DNA of 64,000 bases. It comes from SHZI01 sp038214295 (lineage in GTDB: Bacteria > Pseudomonadota > Gammaproteobacteria > Steroidobacterales > GCA-2729495). The position numbers and the translations under genes are program-made. Positions 24,201-33,890 of this stretch are shown here, in pieces (position 1 is the stretch's first letter; the number at the start of each line of letters is the position of its first letter). Below the pieces are notes generated by a model. That model worked only from the letters and a program-made list of their open reading frames with translations, had not been told where the DNA came from and did not search any database. The stretch covers positions 1 through 64,000 of the forward strand of contig JBBQSA010000005.1 of NCBI GenBank assembly GCA_038214295.1, given 5' to 3'.

Positions 24201-24797
24201 ATGAAATCCATCGTGGGTACATTGCTCGTGTTGCTGCTGGTTGGCGGTGCCATAGCCGGTGCCATCGTGTGGTCCGGGACGATCAACGCGGCTGCCGACG
24301 AGCCACACAGTCGCGTGGTGCATCGCCTGCTGGAGATTGCCCGGGAGCGTTCCGTGGCGACTCGCTCTGGTGCCATTGAGGTTCCGGACCTGGCCAATGC
24401 CGAGCTACTGCGCAACGGCGCCGGAAACTACGCCGCCATGTGCGAAGGCTGCCATCTTCGGCCCGGCCTGGCTGATTCGGAGCTGCGCCGCGGGCTCTAT
24501 CCCCAACCGCCTGCCCTGGCTTCGCGTGGCGAGCGCGACCCAGCTCAGGACTTCTGGATCATCAAGCACGGACTCAAAGCCACCGCCATGCCTGCCTGGG
24601 GACTGAGTATGGACGACGATGCAATCTGGGGCATGGTGGCGTTTCTCCGTTCCCTGCCAGGCCAGCGCGAGGCGGAATACCTGGCGTCCGTGGCCGGCAG
24701 TCGTGGTCATTTTCACGGTGGTGTCGATCAGGGCGCGTCGCAGGGAGATCACGAGCATGGCGCTCACGATCACAAGCACGGAGAACACGAGGAATAG
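24201..24797 (+). CDS. Membrane-anchored c-type cytochrome with His-rich tail
   Basis: A 198-residue monohaem cytochrome c. Residues 1-25 are a signal anchor (VGTLLVLLLVGGAIAGAIVW), haem is attached at CEGCH (81-85), and the axial Met is most likely M130 in TAMPAWG. The C-terminal 30 residues are a His/Asp/Glu tail (HFHGG, DHEHGAHDHKHGEHEE) suited to metal binding. It starts 12 bases after copB and is probably the last gene of the copper operon. It may take electrons from, or give them to, copper-linked redox reactions; that link is inferred from position. Confidence 0.85.
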   Translation: MKSIVGTLLVLLLVGGAIAGAIVWSGTINAAADEPHSRVVHRLLEIARERSVATRSGAIEVPDLANAELLRNGAGNYAAMCEGCHLRPGLADSELRRGLYPQPPALASRGERDPAQDFWIIKHGLKATAMPAWGLSMDDDAIWGMVAFLRSLPGQREAEYLASVAGSRGHFHGGVDQGASQGDHEHGAHDHKHGEHEE

Positions 24798-25098
24798 CAT
24801 CTGCTGATCGACACAGGTACCGGTGCGTCGGTGGATATTCCCCCAGCGATTTCGGGCCTCGGCCCGCGCACTCGACTGCAGCGTGATTCCGGACGAGACG
24901 GTCACCAAGCGCGACCAGCTCCGAAGCCTTGTGGTGGCCGAGAAGGGCGCCTGCGGTGTCACTTCAGAATCGATACCTGATGGGATAGCCAGAAACCCTG
25001 CTCGAGCCGACCAAAGTCCCTGTTCCTTACCTGCTGATCAGGAAATTCAGGCAGAGAGCGGTTCGCGCGCCAGATACAGCACTCGCGATATTGTCGGT
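24798..25098. other. Convergent intergenic stretch
   Basis: About 300 bases between the end of the cytochrome gene and the end of the glucan synthase gene, transcribed towards each other. I find no gene, no repeat and no clear hairpin followed by a T-run on either strand. Confidence 0.5.
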
Positions 25099-28000
25099 TT
25101 ACGCCCTGAGCAACTTGGGGTCGTCCTCCGCAGGCGGACTCCCCAGGACCATCCGCAGGCGGTGAGTGGTGCCATCGTCCACGAGCGCGATCTCGCTCGT
25201 GCCCCGTGGCAATGGCTGGTCGTCCAGCTCCGCGTAAGCGACGCCACGGCTGACACCGGCGGGGTTCTCGACGAGGATTTCGTAGCGCGTGGCGTGATAC
25301 CTGAAGGCAATCTCGAAGCGCGGCCACTGTCCGGGTATGCAGGGCGAGAGCCTCAGGCGGTTTCCCTGCAGGCGAAACCCCAGGATCCACTCAAGCCCGG
25401 CCCGGTACATCCAGCCGGCCGAGCCCGTGTACCAGGTCCAGCCGCCGCGGCCGACGTGCGGCGCTACGGAGTAGATGTCGGCGGCGATAACGTAGGGTTC
25501 GACCTTGTAGCGATGCACGGTGGCGCGCGTGGCCGTGCGGTTGATCGGGTTAAGCATCGAGAACAGTTCCATGGCCTTGTCCGCCTGCCCGAGCAGGGCA
25601 AATGCGATGACCGACCACGTCGCCGCATGGCTGTACTGGCCGCCATTCTCGCGAACGCCTGGCGGGTAACCCTTGACGTATCCGGGATCCAGCGGCGTCT
25701 TGTCGAACGGTGGCGCGAACAGCAGTGCGAGGCCGCTTTCCCGCTGGATGAGTTTGGCGTCCACGGCAGCCATTGCCGTGGACGCGCGCGACGGTTCCGC
25801 CGCGCCCGAGAGCACGGACCAGGACTGGGCGATCGAATCGATGCGGCACTCCTCGCTGGCGGCCGATCCGAGTGGCGTCCCGTCATCGAAGTAACCGCGG
25901 CGATACCAGTCGCCATCCCACCCTTCCTGCTCTACCGAAGCGCGCAATAGGGCGGCGTGCGCCAGCCAGCGCTTGCTGCGCGCATCCTCGCCCCGCGCAG
26001 ACGCCAGGGGAGCAAACGCGGTGAGCGTCGCGTGGAGAAACCAGCCGAGCCAGATGCTCTCGCCACGGCCCCGCTCGCCCACGCGGTTCATGCCGTCATT
26101 CCAGTCGCCGGTGCCGATGAGCGGAAGGCCATGCGTACCGAGATCGAGGCTGTGATCGAGCCCACGGGCACAGTGCTCGAAGAGCGATGCCGTTTCATCA
26201 GAAACTGAAGGCTCGAAATACGCATCGTGCTCGCCGGGTTGCAGTGACGGGCCGTCGATGAACGGCACGCCCTGCCCGAGCACGGCGACGTCGCCGGTCA
26301 CCTGCACGTAGTGCGCGGCCGCATAGGCTAGCCAGATCCGGTCATCGGAAATACGCGTGCGCACGCCCTGGCCGGAAGTGGGCATCCACCAGTGCTGTAC
26401 GTCGCCCGCGGTGAACTGCCGCCCGGCTGCGCGGATCAGGTGCTCGCGCGCCAGCGCGGGCGCGGCGACCGCCAGCGCCATCCCGTCCTGGAGTTGGTCG
26501 CGAAAACCGTAGGCGCCGCTTGCCTGGTAGAACGCCGAGCGGGCCCACACGCGGCACACAATGGTCTGATACAGCATCCAGCGATTGAGGATGATATCCA
26601 TGGAGCGGTCCGGTGTTTTCACCTGGACGGCGCCAAGCACCTCGTCCCAGTGCTTGATCACTTCTCGAAAGACTGCGTCTAGGTCCGCCGACCGATAGCG
26701 CCCGAGCAGTGTTCGGGCGGCCTGCGCATCCCTGGCTTGGCCCAGGAAGAAAACGACGTCCACGCTTTCGCCGACTTGCAGCTCGACGGGCCGCTGCAGT
26801 ACGCCGCAGGGATCTAGGCCCTGACCGACCCGTCCCGAGAGAGGCCCCGCTGCGATGAGCGCCGCTGGTTCGGCCAGCGTGCCGTGACGCCCGAGGAACT
26901 CCCGCCGATCTGCTGTCCAGGCCGTTTGCCGACCGCCCAGGTCCATGAACGCTACCCGCGAACCGAATGCGGCGTTCCAGGGGTTGCGTGCGAACATCGC
27001 CCCCGTTGTGTCGTCCATCTCCGTCGCGGTGAACGGTGCACAGGTAGCTCGCGATGGGCCGAGTACCCATTCGACATAGGCGGTCAGCGAGAGCCTGCGA
27101 GGCCGCCCGGACGTGTTGCGGATCGTCAGGCGCGAGATCTTGATGGGATCGGTAATCGGCACATACATCAGCAGGTCGAGCGCCACCCCGTGGGCTTCGT
27201 GCGTAAACCTGCTGTATCCCTGCCCGTGACGAGCTGAATAAGTGGTGCCCGGGGAGCGAATCGGCGCCGCCGTGGGCCCCCACAGATCTCCGGTCTCCTC
27301 GTCCCGCACATAGATGGCCTCACCCGGGCGATCGCTGACCGGATCATTCGACCAGGGCGTGAGCTGGTTCTCGCGGCTGTTCATCGACCAGGTATAGCCG
27401 CTACCCTCTGCAGCAACCTGGAATCCGAAAGCCGGATTGGCGACGACGTTGATCCATGGCGCCGGGGTCGACTGCCCGGGCCCGAGCAGGGTGACGTACT
27501 CGCTTCCGTCGGCAGCGAAGCCGCCGAGCCCGTTGTAGAACTCCAGGTCCTTCGGTTCGGGCGCAGTTACCGCGCTGACCCCGGGTGGGGCCCTCCGCGG
27601 CAGCGCACGCACCCGGTTCGCCGCGGGCGTGCGCGAGCGATCCAGCTGGTCTGCGAGACTGCCGCGCTGAGCGACGATCTGGACACGTGCGACGGACGAC
27701 AGCCGGGCACGGGTCTCTGCGGCGATCAGGTCCGTGCGCAGGAGGTAGACGGAGCCGCGCGCGCCATGCGCCGCGACCTGAACCCGGGACTGACTCGCGC
27801 GGACCAGGGTCTCCAGGGCGATCTGCAGGTCCTGCACATAGGAGGCGCCGCGCTCGTTCAAGATCACGAGATCGACGGCGAGCTGTTTCATCCGCCAATA
27901 CGCGTGGGCGTGCAGGAGTTGGCGCGCAATGGCGACATCTTCGATATCGTCGATCCGCAGCAGTACGATCGGCAGGTCTCCGGAGATGCCCTGGCTCCAC

Positions 28001-31000
28001 AGTGCGGCAGGCCCGCCGCCGCCACGGCGGATGGTGTCAGGCAGGGGCCGCAGCGAGCCGTCGGCGAACAGGATATGCCCCGCCAGTCGCTGGAACAGGC
28101 TGGCCTCGGCGGCCGTGATGCCCAGGTGCCGCAGCTGGACCTGTGCATGAGTCCATGCCAGGGTACTTGCGCGCAGGTAGGCGTTGGGGTCGCGGAGCTT
28201 GTCGAGCAGATCCAGTACGGCCTGGCGCGATGGCGCGACGGCAGTCCAGAAAGCCAGGCGCACGGTTGCGCCGGTCGGGACTCGCATGCGATAGCGCAGG
28301 GCGAATACCGGGTCGAGCACGGTCCCGACGGTATTGGAGAGGCGCCGGCCGTCCATCACGGCAATGGGCGCGCGCACTTCATGCCCGCGACCGATGAACC
28401 GGGCCCGGTCAGTTTCCAACTCTGGTGTACCCAGTACCTGGCCCTCAACGACCGCCTGGTGCGCCGCCCAGATCTCCGGTTCGCCGGGCGAGCGTCTGCG
28501 ACGGGTCGCGAGAAGTGCGGCGTGCCGGGCGACGTACTCCGTCTGGACAAAAAGTTTCGAGAAGGCCGGGTGTGCGGAGTCGGCCGCTACCGGCGCGAGC
28601 ACAAGTTCCGCATAGGACGTCACGTCGATGTCTCGCACACGGCCGCTGTTGTTGGTAATCGAGAGGTGTCTAACCTCCGCATCGTCCTCGGGCGAGACGA
28701 CGATTTCCAGGGTCGTGGTGATGCGCGCGTCAGTCCTGATGAATTCCGCGCGATCCTCGGTGAAGGTCGCCTCGTAATGATCCGGCGCAACGCCGGTTGG
28801 CTGGTAACCAGCTGACCACACCTCGCCACTTTCGACGTCGCGCAGGAAGATGTAGCTGCCGGTGTCGTCGCGTGTCACGTCCTCTCGCCAGCGGGTTACG
28901 CCAAGATCACGCCAGCGGCTGTAGCCCGATCCCGCGGCGGTTACCATCACGGCGTAGCGGCCGTTGGCGAGCAGATGCGCCTGCGGGGTCGCGTCATTTA
29001 CCGTTTGCAGCCGGCGCACTTCCGGAAGTTGCAGGTCATCGAGTCGCGGCGCCGCCCGGACCTCCTCCGCTCTCGGGTGGGCCACCGAGATGTCGCGCGG
29101 TGTGCGTTCCTGCAGGAGTAACTCTGTCGCCTGGATCGTTGGATCCCCGTGGAAGCGTTTCCGCATGATCCCGTGCAGCAGGATGTTGGTGATGGCCACG
29201 ATGGTCATGCCCTGGTGGTGCGCCATGAACGCGCGCACGACGGCGAACTTCGTCCCCTCTGGCAGCCGACTCCGCGTGTAGTCGAGCGCCTCGTAGAACC
29301 CGTAGCGGCCAAGCGCCCCCAGGGCGGTGAGCCGTTCGAGATTGCGCGTCGCCTGCTCCGGTTCGACCATGGTCGCGAGCGCCGTGGCGTAAGGCGCAAT
29401 AACCGTGTCTGCGCTCAACCCCCGCTTGAGGCCCAGACCCGGCACTCCAAAGTTCGAGTACTGGTAGGTGAGCTCCAGGTCGCGCCCGTTGTAGGCCGAT
29501 TCCGATATGCCCCAGGGGAGTCCCAGCGCGGCGCCGTAGCTCATCTGTCGTTGCACGATCAGGCGGCTGGTCTGCTCCAGCAGGCTTCCCGCGGGTGCGC
29601 GCAAGACGAGAGAGGGCATCAGGTACTCGAACATCGAGCCCGACCAGGAAATAAGCGCCGCACCGTTGCCGACGGGAGTCACGGGCCTCCCTAGGCGGAA
29701 CCAGTGGCGGCTGGGGACGTCTCCCTTGGCGATCGCAACGAAGCTCGCCAGGCGTGCCTCCGAGGCGAGCAGATCGTAACAACTCGGGTCGAGCGTGCCG
29801 TCAGCGACGCGGTAGCCGATGGAAAGCAGCCTGCGGTGCTCATCGAGCAGGAAGCCGAACTGCATCGCTTCCGCCATGTCCTTCGTGATCGCCTCCACCC
29901 GGCTCAGCCGCTCGTTCAGCACGCTCGTCGCGGCGCGGTCTTGTGTGGAGTCCCGATGCCAGCTCTCGATGGTGCAATGGGTTGCCTCAGACCAGAAAAG
30001 CAGCTCGCCGTAGCCATCATCGCTATGGTCGCTCGCCAGTGTCCGGGTGATGTCCACGAGGATCGCTGCGCGTGAGGCCAGCTCCTGCAGCCGTGCAGCG
30101 ACGTCGCCGCCGGCAGTGCCGAGGTCCCGCAGGGCGGTGCCGATGGCATCGAGCTGCTCTTCGAGCTGCTGCCACACGACGGGCTGCGTGCGCAGGTGGG
30201 CGGGAAGCGCTTGCAGCGCATCGCGTGCCAGGTGCAATGCATCCCCGGCACCGGCAGCCGCGTCGCCCGGCTTCACCGCGACGTCCGTCCACCCCCGGGT
30301 CGCACTGGCCACCGTAATGAGGTGGGCCGCGAGGTTGCCGCTGTCCACGGAAGAAACGTACTGCGGTTCCAGCGGACGGAGATCGCGGGTGTCGTACCAG
30401 TTATAGAAGTGACCACGGAAGCGCTGCAGGCGGTCCATGGTGCCGAGTGTTGCTTCCAGGCGCTCCAGAGCCTCTACCGTCCCGATCCAGCCGAAGTCCC
30501 GCGCGCTGACGATGCACAGCAGGTATACGCCAAGATTTGTCGGGGAGGTTCGATGCGCCAGGACCGGGAGCGGGTCTTCCTGGAAGTTGTCAGGCGGCAG
30601 CATGTGGTCCTCGGCCGTGACAAAGGTCTCGAAGTACCGCCACGTGCGGCGGGCTGTCAGGCGCAGTGAGAGCGCATCCGGTTCTGATACCAGGAGGTGG
30701 CTCGCCACGCGCGGGGAGCGGCTGATCCACTGGGCGACGGCCGGGGTGGCCAGCCACAGGATCACGAACGGCACCGCCATCCATGCCGCACCACTGTTCG
30801 AGACGCCCACGACGAGCGCGGCGACGAGGGTTGTGGCGACACCACCGGTCATCTGCCGATACCCACCAGCGAGGCCGGGCCTGGCACTCTGCTCGGCCTG
30901 TGCGGCAGTCACCCACTCCAGTAGGTTGCGGTGGCTCACGAACAGCCGGAACAGGGTCCGGCCGATGGCGTCGGCCATCAACCATGCCTGGTGCGGCAGG

Positions 31001-33726
31001 AAGGTGATCTGCAAGAACAACTGCCCAGCGGCCACCCAGAGATCATTGCGGAGCGCCCGCAGGTGGCTGCGCGCGGTGATGCCGGCGCGTCGCGGCAGGA
31101 TCTCCGCGATGACCGGGATCAGCGTCGGCAGGGCCATCGTCGCCAGGATAAACGTGGTCCAGATGAGTGCAGTGCGCCCCGGCATCGTCCAGCCGGCCAC
31201 CAGTGCAAGCAGGCTCGCCGGCGAAGAAAACGTCCTGCGCAGATTGTCGAGAATTTTCCAGAAACCGATCAGCGGAAGGGCGCTGTGGCGCCGCTCGGCA
31301 CCAGCGGCATCGCGCCGGCCGAGAAGCCAGGGCAGCAATTGCCAGTCGCCACGGGCCCAGCGATGCTGGCGCGCAGCCGCGACGTCGTAGCGCGCCGGGA
31401 ACTCCTCGATGACCTCGATATCGGAGACCAGCCCGGCCCGCGCAAAGATTCCCTCGAAGAGATCGTGACTGAGCAGGGAGCCTTCCTCCACGCGATCCGC
31501 GAGCGCAGCCTCGAACGCATCGACGTCGTAGATGCCCTTGCCGGCATAGGAACCCTCGCCGAAGAGATCCTGGTACACATCGGACACAGCGGCGGCATAC
31601 GGATCCAGGCCGGGTGCGCTCGAGACAATGCGCTGGTAGAGCGAGCCTTCGCGCCCCATCGGCAGTGAGGGCGTGACTCGCGGCTGGAGCACCGCATAGC
31701 CCTCTATAACCCGGCCGGTCCCCGCATCAAACCGTGGTTGATTGAGCGGGTGGGACAATTTGCCGATCAGGCGTCGGGCAGTTTCGCGCGGCAGCCGGGT
31801 GTCCGCGTCGAGCGTGATGACGTAGCGCACGCTGGGGGGAACCGCAGAAGGACGCCCTGCGATCTCTATAAAGGTCGTGTCGGTCGCGCCGCGCAGGAGC
31901 CGGTTCAGCTCGTGCAGCTTGCCCCGTTTCCGTTCCCATCCCATCCACTTTCGCTGCCCGGGGCTCCATATGCGCCGACGATGCAGAAGCATGAAACGGT
32001 CTCCGGCTGTCCCGGGCGCATAGCGTTCATTCAGCCGCTCGATGCCATCGGCTGCGCTCGCAAGTAGCGCATCGTCTGCCGGAGTGCGTTCGGACTCTGC
32101 ATCGACCCAGTCCGACAACAGGGCGAAATGCAGGTCGCCCTCGGGGCAGGCCAGGTAGTGAATCTCGAGCCGCTCGAGCATCTCCTCGATGGCCACGGGC
32201 GTAGTCAGCAGTACGGGGACGGCCACCAGCGTGCGCAACTCGGGCGGCACACCCTCGCGCAGCGCCAGGCCCGGCAGGATCGTCGCGCCGAACCCGCGGG
32301 TCACCGCACGATTTACGACAGCAATGGCTGCATCCAGCGCCGGGAAGAGACCAAGAAGCGCGAGCAAAGCGGGATTCCAGTCGCTCAATTTACCCGCGTC
32401 GATCTGCAGTATTGGAAGGGCAAGAATGATTGCGCCGGTCAGCAGGATCGCACCGATGTAGGGCCCGGCGCCGTGGCGGATGATCCAGCGAGCCGGCAAG
32501 TGCGCAAGCGGCGCCCGATATCTGACTTCGGACTCGAAGCCACGCCGCCCCGAACCGATCAGGTAGTAGCCGGGATCGCACTGTCGGTGCGTGCGGCCCG
32601 CGACGCCCCCGGCACGGTTTGCGGCGGCGATTACCGCACGCGTGATCTCGAGCTCCGTCAGCCCGGAGCCCCGGGAAAGCTCCTCGATCTGGCTGCGGTA
32701 CAGATTGCGGGTGGCGAAGTCCATGTGCGCCAGGTCGCTGCCCGCCCGGAGCGCTTTATCGACGAGGCTGACACTCTCGAAGAAGTCCGACCATTCCAGT
32801 TCCGAGATAAGCCGCATACTCGTGATGATGTTGCGCACGGTCACGTTCGCGGCGCTCTGCTGCTGATGCTCCTCGCGCACGAGCACTTCGGCCGTCGTTC
32901 CCTGGTCGGAAAGCCCCTGGTCCAGCCAGACTAGCGCAGGAGTAACCCTCGGGTCCTGATCGCGCAGCCGCTGCGCCAGCTGCACGACGAAGGCCCGTGA
33001 AAGAGTGTTTGCGTTGTCGTAGCGCTGGGCCAGGGCATCGGGCTCGGCTGCATGGCCGTTCAGGCCGAGCAACTGGTCCGCGACGTCGTCTGCTTCCTGG
33101 CGCGCGGCGCGGGCTCTTACGATGCCATGGACCGCGCGTCGCAGGTTCTCGACCAGCACGATGCGCAGCGTAATCGCGACGGCCCATAATTCGCCGATGG
33201 TCAACGGCTGCTCGCCCTGGTAGGCAAGCACGAAACGCCGCAGCGCTTCCGGATCGAAATGACTGTCCGTATGCGCCACGAAGGCCCAGGCGATGCCGAA
33301 CACGCGCGGATATCCGGTGAAGGGGCCGTTCGCAAGCTTCGGCAGCTGACGGTAAAAGCCCGGCGGCAGGTCCTCACGGACCTCACGAATCTGCGCTTCG
33401 ACCAGATGGTAGTTGTCGAGCAGCCATTCAGCGGCTGCGGTGATGGTGCGGCCTTCGCTCGCAACTTTGGCGATGGCCCGATAGCCGCTCAGCAGCACCG
33501 CTTCGTTGTCGTTCAGGCGCTGGGCAAGAGGCGGCCGACGTACCGGGCTCAGTGCGGTCCGTTGGGCGACGGCCAGGCTGGCCGCATGCTCCTCGAGACG
33601 CTCGATACTGAAGAGCTCTTCGCGCAGGACCTCCTCGGTGTTCCACGGCGAGACGCGCGCCATTCGGCCCAGTGCGCGGGCACCGGGCCGGTGCCCGCCT
33701 GCCCGCAGCAGCCTGGGTCGTCGCAT
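25099..33726 (-). CDS. ndvB: Cyclic beta-1,2-glucan synthase
   Basis: A 2875-residue inner-membrane enzyme that starts, extends, closes and sizes cyclic beta-1,2-glucan from UDP-glucose. Order of parts: N-terminal region to about 420; first membrane helices (YIGAILLTGAIILALPILQI, about 430-450); GT84 glycosyltransferase with YVITLDADTRLPRE (about 640) and QHRWARGDWQL (about 790), the (Q/R)xxRW motif; further helices to about 1010; a glycoamylase-type domain with GLPWGISESAYNGRD (about 1400); and a C-terminal GH94 phosphorylase domain with GTGDWNDGMNRVGERGRG (about 2540). Length agrees with Rhizobium NdvB and Brucella Cgs. I chose ATG 33726; an in-frame TTG six bases upstream and ATG 33663 are alternatives. 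These glucans act in osmoadaptation and host interaction. Confidence 0.93.
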   Translation of the reverse strand: MRRPRLLRAGGHRPGARALGRMARVSPWNTEEVLREELFSIERLEEHAASLAVAQRTALSPVRRPPLAQRLNDNEAVLLSGYRAIAKVASEGRTITAAAEWLLDNYHLVEAQIREVREDLPPGFYRQLPKLANGPFTGYPRVFGIAWAFVAHTDSHFDPEALRRFVLAYQGEQPLTIGELWAVAITLRIVLVENLRRAVHGIVRARAARQEADDVADQLLGLNGHAAEPDALAQRYDNANTLSRAFVVQLAQRLRDQDPRVTPALVWLDQGLSDQGTTAEVLVREEHQQQSAANVTVRNIITSMRLISELEWSDFFESVSLVDKALRAGSDLAHMDFATRNLYRSQIEELSRGSGLTELEITRAVIAAANRAGGVAGRTHRQCDPGYYLIGSGRRGFESEVRYRAPLAHLPARWIIRHGAGPYIGAILLTGAIILALPILQIDAGKLSDWNPALLALLGLFPALDAAIAVVNRAVTRGFGATILPGLALREGVPPELRTLVAVPVLLTTPVAIEEMLERLEIHYLACPEGDLHFALLSDWVDAESERTPADDALLASAADGIERLNERYAPGTAGDRFMLLHRRRIWSPGQRKWMGWERKRGKLHELNRLLRGATDTTFIEIAGRPSAVPPSVRYVITLDADTRLPRETARRLIGKLSHPLNQPRFDAGTGRVIEGYAVLQPRVTPSLPMGREGSLYQRIVSSAPGLDPYAAAVSDVYQDLFGEGSYAGKGIYDVDAFEAALADRVEEGSLLSHDLFEGIFARAGLVSDIEVIEEFPARYDVAAARQHRWARGDWQLLPWLLGRRDAAGAERRHSALPLIGFWKILDNLRRTFSSPASLLALVAGWTMPGRTALIWTTFILATMALPTLIPVIAEILPRRAGITARSHLRALRNDLWVAAGQLFLQITFLPHQAWLMADAIGRTLFRLFVSHRNLLEWVTAAQAEQSARPGLAGGYRQMTGGVATTLVAALVVGVSNSGAAWMAVPFVILWLATPAVAQWISRSPRVASHLLVSEPDALSLRLTARRTWRYFETFVTAEDHMLPPDNFQEDPLPVLAHRTSPTNLGVYLLCIVSARDFGWIGTVEALERLEATLGTMDRLQRFRGHFYNWYDTRDLRPLEPQYVSSVDSGNLAAHLITVASATRGWTDVAVKPGDAAAGAGDALHLARDALQALPAHLRTQPVVWQQLEEQLDAIGTALRDLGTAGGDVAARLQELASRAAILVDITRTLASDHSDDGYGELLFWSEATHCTIESWHRDSTQDRAATSVLNERLSRVEAITKDMAEAMQFGFLLDEHRRLLSIGYRVADGTLDPSCYDLLASEARLASFVAIAKGDVPSRHWFRLGRPVTPVGNGAALISWSGSMFEYLMPSLVLRAPAGSLLEQTSRLIVQRQMSYGAALGLPWGISESAYNGRDLELTYQYSNFGVPGLGLKRGLSADTVIAPYATALATMVEPEQATRNLERLTALGALGRYGFYEALDYTRSRLPEGTKFAVVRAFMAHHQGMTIVAITNILLHGIMRKRFHGDPTIQATELLLQERTPRDISVAHPRAEEVRAAPRLDDLQLPEVRRLQTVNDATPQAHLLANGRYAVMVTAAGSGYSRWRDLGVTRWREDVTRDDTGSYIFLRDVESGEVWSAGYQPTGVAPDHYEATFTEDRAEFIRTDARITTTLEIVVSPEDDAEVRHLSITNNSGRVRDIDVTSYAELVLAPVAADSAHPAFSKLFVQTEYVARHAALLATRRRRSPGEPEIWAAHQAVVEGQVLGTPELETDRARFIGRGHEVRAPIAVMDGRRLSNTVGTVLDPVFALRYRMRVPTGATVRLAFWTAVAPSRQAVLDLLDKLRDPNAYLRASTLAWTHAQVQLRHLGITAAEASLFQRLAGHILFADGSLRPLPDTIRRGGGGPAALWSQGISGDLPIVLLRIDDIEDVAIARQLLHAHAYWRMKQLAVDLVILNERGASYVQDLQIALETLVRASQSRVQVAAHGARGSVYLLRTDLIAAETRARLSSVARVQIVAQRGSLADQLDRSRTPAANRVRALPRRAPPGVSAVTAPEPKDLEFYNGLGGFAADGSEYVTLLGPGQSTPAPWINVVANPAFGFQVAAEGSGYTWSMNSRENQLTPWSNDPVSDRPGEAIYVRDEETGDLWGPTAAPIRSPGTTYSARHGQGYSRFTHEAHGVALDLLMYVPITDPIKISRLTIRNTSGRPRRLSLTAYVEWVLGPSRATCAPFTATEMDDTTGAMFARNPWNAAFGSRVAFMDLGGRQTAWTADRREFLGRHGTLAEPAALIAAGPLSGRVGQGLDPCGVLQRPVELQVGESVDVVFFLGQARDAQAARTLLGRYRSADLDAVFREVIKHWDEVLGAVQVKTPDRSMDIILNRWMLYQTIVCRVWARSAFYQASGAYGFRDQLQDGMALAVAAPALAREHLIRAAGRQFTAGDVQHWWMPTSGQGVRTRISDDRIWLAYAAAHYVQVTGDVAVLGQGVPFIDGPSLQPGEHDAYFEPSVSDETASLFEHCARGLDHSLDLGTHGLPLIGTGDWNDGMNRVGERGRGESIWLGWFLHATLTAFAPLASARGEDARSKRWLAHAALLRASVEQEGWDGDWYRRGYFDDGTPLGSAASEECRIDSIAQSWSVLSGAAEPSRASTAMAAVDAKLIQRESGLALLFAPPFDKTPLDPGYVKGYPPGVRENGGQYSHAATWSVIAFALLGQADKAMELFSMLNPINRTATRATVHRYKVEPYVIAADIYSVAPHVGRGGWTWYTGSAGWMYRAGLEWILGFRLQGNRLRLSPCIPGQWPRFEIAFRYHATRYEILVENPAGVSRGVAYAELDDQPLPRGTSEIALVDDGTTHRLRMVLGSPPAEDDPKLLRA

Positions 33727-33890
33727 GGGCAAGAAACCTCGCGAGGTAGCCGGATGGGAGGCGGCTCTGGGCTTTCGCGCACCTGCCGGCCGCCTGCGCT
33801 CCGTGGAGCGAATGGAAAAATCACCTGGTGCCAGGCGAAGTGGAGAGGGGTCACATTACCACGAGGGGCGCGTACGAGGCGCGTGAGGAC

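Noticed and set aside
24823..25950. Plus-strand frame through the end of the glucan synthase gene
   Set aside because: Mostly antisense to the GH94 domain; no recognisable family and biased composition.
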